Translations under genes and position numbers: made by a program | Shown here: positions 55,205-64,000 of the stretch, piece after piece | How positions within the stretch are numbered: position 1 is the first letter of the stretch | Layout of the letters: the number at the start of each line of letters is the position of its first letter | DNA from: Bufo bufo | Taxonomy: Eukaryota > Chordata > Amphibia > Anura > Bufonidae | Direction of reading: 5' to 3' | NCBI RefSeq assembly: GCF_905171765.1 | Contig: NC_053395.1 | Coordinates: 188,359,577-188,423,576, forward strand | Length of the DNA: 64,000 bases | The notes under the pieces: model-generated | The model's database searches: none | Told to the model about the DNA's origin: nothing | What the model saw: the letters and a program-made list of their open reading frames with translations, nothing else

Positions 55205-55771
55205 CATACTATAAACGTATAAAGAAATTGTTAGCGGTCTGCAATAAAGGTCTAGCTGGTTGTGACCAGAATAGATGCTGCATAATTGTATTATTACATG
55301 GGGAATGCAAGTAGCTACTAAAACAGACATGTAAGGAGAGAAGACGAGCCGTCTTTTTAGGCTATAAACACCTTTGTGGGCAATTTGTTTAAGACTGCAT
55401 CTTACTTATTTTGGGCTAAAAAAAAACATCTTTTTCAATTGGACTTTATTAAAAATATTTCATTTCTTCTACAGGCTTAAGTTTCAGTCTGTCTGCAGAG
55501 AATCTTGCTTTCAGTTTCACACTGAATCTGTCAGGTTGCTGGATGTATAGCATCTATAGCTGAATTCCAGACAGCTCATAAACCTTCATTATAGCTAACC
55601 TCTTACCAAAATGATAAGAATATGGCTTAAATAAGTGTTTATGTGCTGTCAGGAGTTCAAAGATAAGGGCTACAGCAGTCAGAGCAGCAACCTGACAGAT
55701 TCAGTGTCAGAGCAAGATACTCTACAGACTGAATCTGAAATGGAATGTGTCATCAGAAAATGACAGATTGT

Positions 55772-58004
55772 TTAACCCTTTCGGGACCAAGCCATTTTTC
55801 ACCTTAACGACCAGGCCATTTTTTGCAAATCTGACCAGTGTCACTTTATGTGGTGATAACTTTAAAACGCTTTTACTTATCCAGGCCATTCTGAGACTGT
55901 TTTCTCATCACATATTGTACTTCATGACAGTGGTAAAATTGAGTAAAATTTTTTTCATTTTTATTTATAAAAAAAATAAACATTTACCAAAAATTTAGAA
56001 AAATTAGCAAATTTCCCAATTTCAATTTCTCTACTTTTATAATAGATAGTAATACCTCCAAAATAATTATTACTTTACATTCCCCATATGTCTACTTCAT
56101 GTTTGGATCATTTTGTGAATGCCATTTTAATTTTTGGGAATGTTAGAAAGCTTAGAAGCAAATCTAATCACTTTTTAAGGGCCAGTTCAGGTCTGAAGTC
56201 ACTTCGTGAGGCTTACAAAATAGAAACCACCCAAAAATGGCAAATGGAGATGAATTTTCAGAATTTCACTTTTTTGGCAGATTTTCCATTTTAATCCATT
56301 TTTTTCCACTAACAAAGCAAGGGTTAACAGTCAAACAAAACTCAATATTTATTGCCCTGTTTCTGTAGTTTACAGAAAAACCCCATATGTGATTGTAAAC
56401 TGCTGTACGGGCACACGGCAGGGCGCAGAAGGAAAGGAACGCCATATGGTTTTTGGAAGGCAGATTTTGCTGGACTGATTTTTTGACACCATGTCCCATT
56501 TAAAGCCGTCCTGATGCACCCCTAGAGTAGAAACCCCCAAAAAGCGACCCCATTTTGGACACTACGGGATAAGGTGGCAGTTTTGTTGTACATATGAAAT
56601 TTTGGTTGCTCTATATTACACTTTTTGTGATGCAAAGTAACAAAAACTAGCTGTTTTAGCACCATTTTTATTTTTTGATGTTTACAACGTTTATCTGACA
56701 GGTTAGATCATGTGCTATTTTATAGAGAAGGTTGTTACGGACGCAACAATACCAAATATGACAACTTTTTTTGGTTGTTTGTTTCAGTTTTACATAAGTT
56801 TTGAAAAAAATATTTTTTTTGTGTCTCCACATTCTGAGCGCCATAGTTTTTTTTATGTTTTGGGCAATTGTCTTAGGTAGGGTATCATTTTTGCGGAATG
56901 AGATTAAAGTTTGAGTGGCACTATTTTGGGGTGCATATGACTTTTTGATCGCTTGCTATTACACTTTTTGTGATGTAAGGTGACAAAAAATGGCTTTTGA
57001 CAGATTTTTTTTTTTTTTACGGTGTTCACCTGAGGGGTTAGATCATGTGGTATTTTTATAGCGCAGGTTGTTACGGACGTGGCAATACCTAATATGCATA
57101 CTTTTTTTTATTTAAGTTTAACACAATAACCGCATTTTTTTAAACAAAAAAAATGAGGTTTTAGTGTCTCCATATTCTGAGAGCCATGTTTTTTTTTTAT
57201 TTTTTGGGTGATTGTCTTGTCTTAGGTAGGGCTCATTTTCTGCAGGATGAAGTGTCGGTTAGATTGGTACTATTTTAAGGGGCATACGCCTTTTTGATCG
57301 CCTGGTGTTGCACTTTTAGTGATGTAAGGTGACAAAAAAAGTTTTTTTTTAGCAGTTTTTTTGTTCCCCTGAGGGGTTAGGTCATGTGATATTTTTATAG
57401 AGCAGTTTGATACGGATGCGGCGATACCTAATATGTCTCCTTTTTTTTCCCTATTCTTTCCCAAAAATTTTTTTTACTTTATCTTGGGAAAGGGCCTTTT
57501 TTTTTTTTTACTTGAAACTTACATTTTTTGTAAAACTTTATTTCTTAACTTTTTCTTTTCACTTTATTTTTTTGGGGGTCTGATCCCCTTTACAATGCTT
57601 CTGAATTGTAAAGCATTGGCTGTAAGTGTATTACTGAATGTAATACACTTACAGCTTCCTGCCTGTGAGATCCAGGGGGCTGGATCTCACAGGCTGTCAC
57701 GGAAAGCTGCCACGATGCCTAAGGAAGGCATCGGGCTGCCTTCCCTCCTATCGGGTCCCCGTCACAGCAGCGCGGGGACCCGATGGCAGCCTCGATCCCA
57801 GCAAAGAAATTGCAACGTGCCGCGGTCAGCGCTGACCACGGCACATCAAGGATTAATGTGCCGGCATCCGTGATTTCATTGATGCCGATGCATGCAGTAA
57901 GGGTCCGGCTATCAGTTACTGCCGGACCCCTGCTGCGGATCAGATGTCTTTCAGTCAAGGACATCTGCGCCGTACATGTACGGTGCAGGTCGTTAAGTGG
58001 TTAA
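55772..58004 (+). mobile_element. large non-coding TTAA element, copy 3
   Basis: This starts TTAACCCTTTCGGGACCAAG and ends CGTTAAGTGGTTAA. It shares with copies 1 and 2 the blocks GACCAGTGTCACTTTATGTG, GTTAACAGTCAAAC, GGCACACGGCAGGGCGCAG and GATACCTAATATG, in the same order and each about once. The right end has GTACATGTACGGTGCAGGTC where copy 1 has a GTACCGGTACGTC hairpin. No transposase. Confidence 0.78.
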
Positions 58005-58451
58005 ATCATGTTTTTTATGTTAAACATGTTTTTCAATAATTTTTTATGAAGTTATTTTAAATTTTTCATGTCAATATCGGTATTTAAACAAATACCATAA
58101 AATCCAGCAGTTTTTGCACTGGCCACAACAATAGGCCCCAACTCATGGTCTGTACAGATGACTTTACTGCAGTTGTCTGCTTATCATAACAGGCAGGATT
58201 AGAATTACAGATATTACCTTTATGTATAGATAACACATGATCCACCATCCGCAATAGCTGATTCTCAAAGCTTATCTACTCCCTCCTGACCTCTGCACAG
58301 GTCACATACGTAGAAAACTCTCCCATGTAAGTCAAAGAGGTCCCCCCCTCCTGTCCACTGTGTCTATGGCCCATGTGGCTGCTGTAAATAAATTATCTAA
58401 ATGCTTTCTTAATGCTATTAACAGCTCAGACAAGATGGCAGCCCCCATAAT

Positions 58452-58568
58452 TAGGAATGAGCGAAGCGAGCTTCAGATCCTAGATCCCAAGTCGCATCGC
58501 TCAAAACTTCGTTTTAATGCTGTTTGGGGATCTGTCTAGGATCCGAAGCTCACTTCGCTCATCCCTAC
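58452..58568. mobile_element. 117-bp foldback MITE
   Basis: TTAGGAATGAGCGAAGCGAG and CTTCGCTCATCCCTA are inverted ends, with GATCCTAGATC and GATCTGTCTAGGATC inside. It resembles hAT-type MITEs with AGGGATGAGCGAA termini. No clear duplication of the target was found. Confidence 0.65.
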
Positions 58569-58976
58569 CCAAAATCAAGTCCATGAAATAAAAAATAAAT
58601 CTTTTTATCTTTTTATCTGTTACTATCTGGTTTAACTGGGCGAAAAAATGTGGGTGACACATTCCATTTAAGTCTGTGGAACAAAAAAATTATATTAAAG
58701 ACAAAGTGAAAAATTATTTTTAGCCCAAAATAACTAAAATGCAATTATAAAAAAAAATTGCCCTGAAGGTGTTCATAGCCTTTAAGCATACAGTCCTTGT
58801 ACACAGAGGGGCAACAAACATCAAGAGAAATGCATTAAATAAGTGCCACATGTGCACCATTATAATTCTTGTATTGTGACATGTATGTGTGTAGGTTTTT
58901 TTTGTATTATTTTCTTTTACTTTTTGGGGGGTGAAATTGTAACAAAAAGCAAGAATAAAATAAAACCGTTGCCTAC

Positions 58977-59156
58977 ATTAAATTGATCAGGCTGCTTTTC
59001 TGAAAACAGAACCAATTCTGTGCACCACTGAAACGTTAGGTCAAATGCAGGGACAGGCCAGTCTAGGCAGGCCGCGCTGGTGAACTCTTGTGATGTTTGA
59101 AGGACTGACAGTAAAATTCCTGAGCAGCTGCAAAGGACAACAAATTCATCTTCTTC
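58977..59156 (-). CDS. UBR3: UBR3 coding exon
   Basis: 180 bp, 60 codons in phase 0, with acceptor TGTTTTACAG and donor AAT|GTAGGC. It encodes EEDEFVVLCSCSGILLSVLQ, then TSQEFTSAACLDWPVPAFDL and TFQWCTELVLFSEKQPDQFN. CLDWPVPAFD is a stretch I associate with UBR3. The upstream intron is only 411 bp (59157-59567). Splicing to the next exon must cross 5.15 kb of repeats. No stop or indel is present. Confidence 0.85.
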
Positions 59157-59567
59157 CTGTAAAACAGCAAAAATATACCTTAATTAGTGATCTAGAAGAA
59201 AAGACAAAACCTCGTTCTCCATCTCGGGCAAAACAGAAAACATGCTACAAAGAGGTTTTACCATTATAGACAACTATGGCATGTCAACAATATATGCCAT
59301 AAATATCTAATAGGGTCATGTTTTTGCCTCTTGGGCCACCACCCGTCTTGACAGTTGAGCTGGTCTGTTTTTGTAACTTCCATAGACCTGAATGGAGAGG
59401 AACATGTGCAGCATCCTCTGTATTTGTTCTTCTCATGGCCACCAGGGGATCCCCAGAGGTGCAGAAACACTAAAGGCTGAGGAGGCACTGACCAGGGCAT
59501 CATATGTTTTAATATGTGAACCAGTTCCTAGTATAAAGAATGCAATAACTACTCTAAGGCAACATAC

Positions 59568-59693
59568 CTGGCAGCTTGGAATATCTACTCCAAACAGATG
59601 GTGCTGGAGAAGGGTTGTGAGCCTCAGGAAGGGCAGACAAAATTGCTGCAGGTGATGTTCAATGGACTGTGAGGTCCAAGCAATGGGGCCGAC
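59568..59693 (-). CDS. UBR3: UBR3 coding exon
   Basis: 126 bp, 42 codons in phase 0. The acceptor is a T-rich tract ending TTTTTAG and the donor is CAG|GTATGT. It encodes VGPIAWTSQSIEHHLQQFCL, then PFLRLTTLLQHHLFGVDIPS and CQ. LQQFCLPFLRLTTLLQHHLFG is helical and hydrophobic, as expected for the all-helical region after the RING in UBR-type ligases. The next exon continues with an acidic EEDE, giving a smooth protein junction. Confidence 0.85.
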
Positions 59694-59897
59694 CTAAAAA
59701 AAAATAAAAAATAAAAATCAAATATTAAGAAGCATGGAGGGTGGTTACAGGGATTGGGATGAGGTGCATGTCTATTTCTCCTTTCTTGGTAATTAAAATT
59801 TTTGATAAAAAATAAATAAAAAAAGACTGAACGAGCAGAACATATGATAATGTGTACTATGCACAGAAGCAAAAAAAACTTGGTAAACAACTACTAT

Positions 59898-60720
59898 ATA
59901 CTAGATATTAAAGGTCAATACAGAGATCTCTACCATGATCTATTTATACCCAGGACTGTGACGAGGGGACATCCTCTGTGTGGGAAAGAAGGTTTGTACA
60001 CAAACATAGAAGAGGATTCTTTATGGTAAGAGCAGTGAGACTATGGAACTCTCTGCCATCACCACCTCTTCAGGCAAACTCAGGAAATGAGTTCAAGAAG
60101 TGTAATTATATTACAGGTTAGGACGAGTTCACATCACCGTTTAGCTTTCCATTCTTCTGGTCCTTCAGAAGATAAAAAAAGACTTTCTCCCATCAAAAAT
60201 AACTGATCTCTGACGGAAGTGACACAAACTGATTATAACTGATGCTCACAAAAAGATCAGTTATTTTTAGTGCAAACCGATGCTAACTATGCATAACTGG
60301 TCCTCAAAGTAAAGGATCAGTTTTATTTTTTTCCCTAACAGATAAGAAGAACTGCTGGCCTCTTACTGCGGACTATAATAGGACATGTTTTTTTTTTTTG
60401 CGGAACGGAAATACGGACATACGGAAACGGAATGCACATGGAGTAACTTCCGTTTATTTTTTTTGCAGACTCATTAAAATGAATGGTTCCGCCTACGGTC
60501 CGCAAAAAAACGCTACAGACACGGAAAGAAAATATGTTCGTGTGCATGAGGCCTTACTAGAATTTTGGAGAAGCGTTTTTGATCCAGGTAGTTAAACCGA
60601 TTGCCTGAATGGAGTTGTGAAGGAATTATTCCCTTAAAATGAGAAAAATTGGCTTCTACCTCACAGTTTTTTTTTGCCTTCCTATGGATAAACTTTGCAG
60701 GATAAAAGGCTGAATATATA
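59898..60720 (+). mobile_element. CR1-like LINE 3' fragment, split by other repeats
   Basis: GGTCAATACAGAGATCTCTA through GACGAGGGGACATCCTCTG and AGCAGTGAGACTATGGAACT (59911-60115) corresponds to 19672-19900 of the CR1 copy. The 3'UTR resumes at about 60577 (GATCCAGGTAGTTAAACCG to GGCTGAATATATA). In between lie 60120-60350 (unassigned repeat) and a Harbinger-like MITE part at about 60360-60556 ending GTGTGCATGAGGCC. It is non-functional and lies in a UBR3 intron. Confidence 0.72.
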
Positions 60721-60762
60721 GGAGTATATAGGAGTCCACCACACCGCATGTTGTCTGGGTAC

Positions 60763-60870
60763 CTTTGTAACGTCCTCCGCCTCTTCTTCTTGGTATAGCT
60801 TTCCTGACGATAATTCGTTAATCACAAAACCAAGCAAGGCTTCCCATGACTTCCCGGGAGAATATGAGCT
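60763..60870 (-). CDS. UBR3: UBR3 coding exon, most upstream in window
   Basis: UBR3 is a large RING-type E3 ubiquitin ligase of the UBR family. Members ubiquitinate substrates with an E2; UBR3 has the UBR box but is reported not to bind classical N-degrons. This exon is 108 bp, 36 codons in phase 0, with acceptor TCTCCCTGACAG and donor AAG|GTACCC. It encodes SSYSPGKSWEALLGFVINEL and SSGKLYQEEEAEDVTK. The six exons found join without a phase conflict and together give about 293 C-terminal residues. The UBR box and RING lie upstream, outside the window. An extra small phase-0 exon between those listed cannot be excluded. The alternative, another UBR family member, is less likely given the HINKRWGPHYNGL terminus. 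Confidence 0.85.
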
Positions 60871-61893
60871 CTGTCAGGGAGACCAAAAACAGATCCCTTT
60901 AAAAAAAGACTCCAAAGACGGAACCTCAGGTGTCAATGGTAATAATATAACACAGCAAATGGCAGAGGTTAGAACAATGACTGTATACAAAAAAAACAAA
61001 AAACAAACGAACAGGTTTTCTAAAGTCTGTACAATAAAAGCTGATTCATACAATAAAGATATAATGGCTCTAGTGGCATCCACTGAAGACATACAGTAGG
61101 TGAACCCGATTTTGTGTCAATCTCGCCGTATTTCTCGGCGAGATTGAGCACATACGAGCCCCATCGCGGGAGCCAGCGCCGAGCTGGCTTGCCGCGATGG
61201 AGAGCAAGCGCATCATAGAAGCGACGGGAGATCCGACTTGGATTCCCGCCAATTCTACACGTGTGCGGCGTTTGTTATGAATCCTGAGGGGGAAGTCCCC
61301 GCCGGATTTTAAATAAAAATCCGGCCTGGGTCCCGCCCTCAGGAGCATACCGGGCCCTTAGGTCTGTTATGGGTTGTAAGGAGAGCCCCCCCTACGCCGA
61401 AAAAAACGGCGTAGGGGGTCCCCCTACAATCCATACCAGACCCGTATCCAAAGCACGCTACCCGGCCAGCCAGGAAGGGAGTGGGGACGAGCGAGCGCCC
61501 CCCCCCCCCCCCCCCCTCCTGAGCCGTACCAGGCTGCATGCCCTCAACATGGGGGGTTGGGTGCTCTGGGGCAGGGGGCGCACTGCGGCCCCCCCACCTC
61601 AGAGCACCCTGTCCCCATGTTGATGAGGACAGGGCCCCTTCCCGACAACCCTGGCCGTTGGTTGTCGGGGTATGCGGGCGGGAGGCTTAACGGAATCTGG
61701 GAGCCCCCTTTAATAAGGGGGGCCCCCAGATACCGGCCCCCCACCCTAAGTGAATGAGTATGGGGTACATCGTACCCCTACCCATTCACCTGCAAGAAAA
61801 GTGGTAAAAACACAAATAAACCACACAGTGTATTAAAATATTTTATTTTTCTGCTCCGGAGGCCGCCCCCTGTCTTCTTTATTAGCTCTTTTA

Positions 61894-62396
61894 CCAGGGG
61901 GGGCTCTTCTTCTTCCGCTATCCCGACGGGTCTTCTCCGCTATCCGGGGGGGTCTTCTCAACTCTCCGGGGTTCTCCTTCTGTCTTCTCCTTCTGTCTTG
62001 TTGTCTCCTTCTGTCTTCTGTCTCCAGGGGGGGCTCTTCTTCTTCCGATATCCCGACGGGTCTTCTCCGCTATCCGGGGGGGTCTTCTCAACTCTCCGGG
62101 GTTCTCCTTCTGTCTTCTCCTTCTGTCTTGTTGTCTCCTTCTGTCTTCTGTCTCCAGGGGGGGCTCTTCTTCTTCCGATATCCCGACGGGTCTTCTCCGC
62201 TATCCGGGGGGGTCTTCTCAACTCTCCGGGGTTCTCCTTCTGTCTTCTCCTTCTGTCTTGTTGTCTCCTTCTGTCTTCTGTCTCCAGGGGGGGCTCTTCT
62301 TCTTCCGATATCCCGACGGGTCTTCTCCGCTATCCGGGGGGGTCTTCTCAACTCTCCGGGGTTCTCCTTCTGTCTTCTCCTTCTGTCTTGTTGTCT
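61894..62396. repeat. 130-bp tandem array in the left palindrome arm
   Basis: Units start CCAGGGGGGGCTCTTCTTCT at 61894, 62024, 62154 and 62284, almost identical. Each includes CCCGACGGGTCTTCTCCGCT and TCTCCTTCTGTCTTGTTGTC. The right arm carries about three mirrored, slightly shorter units at 62680-63035. Plus-strand ORFs of 110-239 codons and their minus mates come from these units. Confidence 0.95.
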
Positions 62397-62680
62397 CGGC
62401 GCACCCCGGTTCTTCGTCTCGCGAGACTCGGCGCACCCCGATTCTTCTCTCTGTTGTTGACTCGGCGCACCCCGGTTCTTCGTCTCGCGAGACTCGGCGC
62501 ACCCCGATTCTTCTCTCTGTTGTTGACTCGGCGCACCCCGGTTCTTCGTCTCGCGAGACGAAGAATCGGGGTGCGCCGAGTCTCGCGAGACGAAGAACCG
62601 GGGTGCGCCGAGTCAACAACAGAGAGAGGCGAAAACAAGAAGAGAAGACGAAGAATCGGGGTGCGCCGAGACAACAAGAC
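62397..62680. repeat. central GCGCACCCCG repeats at the palindrome axis
   Basis: Repeats of CTCGGCGCACCCCGGTTCTT and CGTCTCGCGAGACTCGGCGC alternate with a TTCTCTCTGTTGTTGA link, about 65 bp per unit, then reverse at 62553/62554. Each TCTCGCGAGA is itself a perfect short palindrome. Confidence 0.93.
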
Positions 62681-63831
62681 AGAAGGAGAAGACAGAAGGA
62701 GAACCCCGGAGAGTTGAGAAGACCCCCCCCCGGATAGCGGAGAAGACCCGTCGGGATATCGGAAGAAGAAGAGCCCCCCCCGGAGACAGAAGACAGAAGG
62801 AGACAACAAGACAGAAGGAGAAGACAGAAGGAGAACCCCGGAGAGTTGAGAAGACCCCCCCCGGATAGCGGAGAAGACCCGTCGGGATATCGGAAGAAGA
62901 AGAGCCCCCCCCGGAGACAGAAGGAGACAACAAGACAGAAGGAGAAGACAGAAGGAGAACCCCGGAGAGTTGAGAAGACCCCCCCCGGATAGCGGAGAAG
63001 ACCCGTCGGGATATCGGAAGAAGAAGAGCCCCCCCTGGTAAAAGAGCTAATAAAGAAGACAGGGGGCGGCCTCCGGAGCAGAAAAATAAAATATTTTAAT
63101 ACACTGTGTGGTTTATTTGTGTTTTTACCACTTTTCTTGCAGGTGAATGGGTAGGGGTACGATGTACCCCATACTCATTCACTTAGGGTGGGGGGCCGGT
63201 ATCTGGGGGCCCCCCTTATTAAAGGGGGCTCCCAGATTCCGTTAAGCCTCCCGCCCGCATACCCCGACAACCAACGGCCAGGGTTGTCGGGAAGGGGCCC
63301 TGTCCTCATCAACATGGGGACAGGGTGCTCTGAGGTGGGGGGGCCGCAGTGCGCCCCCTGCCCCAGAGCACCCAACCCCCCATGTTGAGGGCATGCAGCC
63401 TGGTACGGCTCAGGAGGGGGGGGGGGGGCGCTCGCTCGTCCCCACTCCCTTCCTGGCTGGCCGGGTAGCGTGCTTTGGATACGGGTCTGGTATGGATTGT
63501 AGGGGGACCCCCTACGCCGTTTTTTTCGGCGTAGGGGGGGCTCTCCTTACAACCCATAACAGACCTAAGGGCCCGGTATGCTCCTGAGGGCGGGACCCAG
63601 GCCGGATTTTTATTTAAAATCCGGCGGGGACTTCCCCCTCAGGATTCATAACAAACGCCGCACACGTGTAGAATTGGCGGGAATCCAAGTCGGATCTCCC
63701 GTCTCTTCTATGACGCGCTTGCTGGGATGTGCTGTCGCTATCCCAGTGAGTGCGAGATCTCGGCACCACGTCGCCGAGTATCAGCGCGACGCTGTCGTGC
63801 TGAAAACACAATCTCACAAACACCTACTGTA

Positions 63832-64000
63832 TAGCGTATGTATCAAAAGATGCATCAAAATGACCGGGACAAAACAGCAATTGAGAAACTTTAATAGGGT
63901 TTCTTCTTCTAGAAAACAAACAAAAATAAAAAACATATTGCAATCTGGAAGAAATGAAGCATAGGCAAACTATGGATTAAATACTCGGTGTGCTTGACAC
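63832..64000 (-). other. UBR3 intron sequence, no exon recognised
   Basis: The minus strand contains a possible acceptor (TTTGTTTTCTAG near 63917-63928), but the sequence after it does not give UBR3-like protein before reaching the palindrome. I call it intron. Confidence 0.4.

Larger units (their letters stand above)
55357..58784. mobile_element. foldback MITE opened by the large TTAA element
   Basis: The left part (TAGGCTATAAACACCTTTGT, then TTATTTTGGGCTAAAAA near 55405-55422) returns inverted on the right (TTTTTAGCCCAAAATAA near 58717-58733, then AAGGTGTTCATAGCCTTTAA to 58784). An inner foldback, AGTCTGTCTGCAGAG and its partner CTCTACAGACTGAAT, lies at 55485-55740. The large TTAA element at 55772-58004 and a small MITE at 58452-58568 are nested inside. 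It lies entirely in a UBR3 intron. Confidence 0.6.
61094..63829. mobile_element. 2.7-kb palindromic transposon in a UBR3 intron
   Basis: The ends CAGTAGGTG and CACCTACTG are flanked by TA (61092-61093 and 63830-63831). From about 61203 to 62553 the sequence is nearly identical in reverse to 62554-63722, with the axis in TCTCG|CGAGA and no spacer. The arms hold a CCGCCGGATTTT block, GGCGTAGGGGG hairpins, GGTTGTCGGG blocks and tandem arrays, and differ mainly in repeat copy number. Mirrored ORFs (for example 61557-61757 and 63175-63375 encoding identical peptides) are by-products. No transposase domain is visible. The TA flanks permit but do not prove a Tc1/mariner link. Confidence 0.85.

Noticed and set aside
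61998..62933. ORFs of 84-239 codons on both strands in the palindrome
   Set aside because: Mirrored translations of the 130-bp and central repeats. Identical peptides appear on opposite strands.
63832..64000. Possible further UBR3 exon after a CTAG acceptor near 63917
   Set aside because: The frame after the acceptor gives no UBR3-like protein and soon meets a stop and the palindrome end.

Overview
This window looks like vertebrate nuclear DNA, most likely from an anuran amphibian. It is AT-rich, has no operon-like gene packing, and is dominated by transposon relics: Tc1/mariner elements, hAT elements, TTAA-flanked foldback MITEs, CR1 and L1-type LINEs, a solo LTR and many minisatellites. 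The frequent TTAA-flanked palindromes ending in AAAGGGG/CCCCTTT are typical of frog genomes. No species can be named from the sequence alone.

One host gene can be supported. The minus strand between about 50.7 and 60.9 kb carries six consecutive, phase-compatible coding exons with good GT-AG borders. They encode about 293 C-terminal residues of an E3 ubiquitin ligase of the UBR family, which I recognise as UBR3. Exons on + coordinates are 60763-60870, 59568-59693, 58977-59156, 53615-53824, 52258-52397 and 51933-52050 (stop at 51933-51935), followed by a putative 3'UTR with an AATAAA signal near 50744. Bases 1 to about 50700 are therefore intergenic DNA 3' of UBR3; bases above 60870 are an upstream UBR3 intron.

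Layout: 1-7060 holds palindromic MITEs, a DD41D mariner-like element with a nearly intact transposase, and a minisatellite. 7373-8929 is a broken Tc1 element (DD35E spacing). 10384-11946 is a complete DD37E element with an intact transposase. 13.5-14.5 kb is a 40-bp minisatellite. 16.5-20.1 kb holds CR1 LINE remains. 24.9-28.3 kb, 34.2-37.3 kb and 55.8-58.0 kb hold three copies of one large non-coding TTAA element. 28584-31523 is a second DD35E Tc1 copy with an intact ORF, split downstream of the ORF by a hAT element. 32264-33175 is a palindromic derivative of the DD41D element. 38348-39911 is a decayed DD34E Tc1. 44395-49940 is a minus-strand L1-like LINE bounded by an 18-bp target duplication and itself split by a 2.06-kb hAT element with an 8-bp duplication. 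61094-63829, in a UBR3 intron, is a 2.7-kb near-perfect palindrome.

The TE genes act only on their own DNA: the transposases cut at terminal repeats and the LINE proteins copy LINE RNA. Nested insertions with intact target duplications give a relative chronology. I saw no bacterial-type system, CRISPR array, rRNA or tRNA gene.
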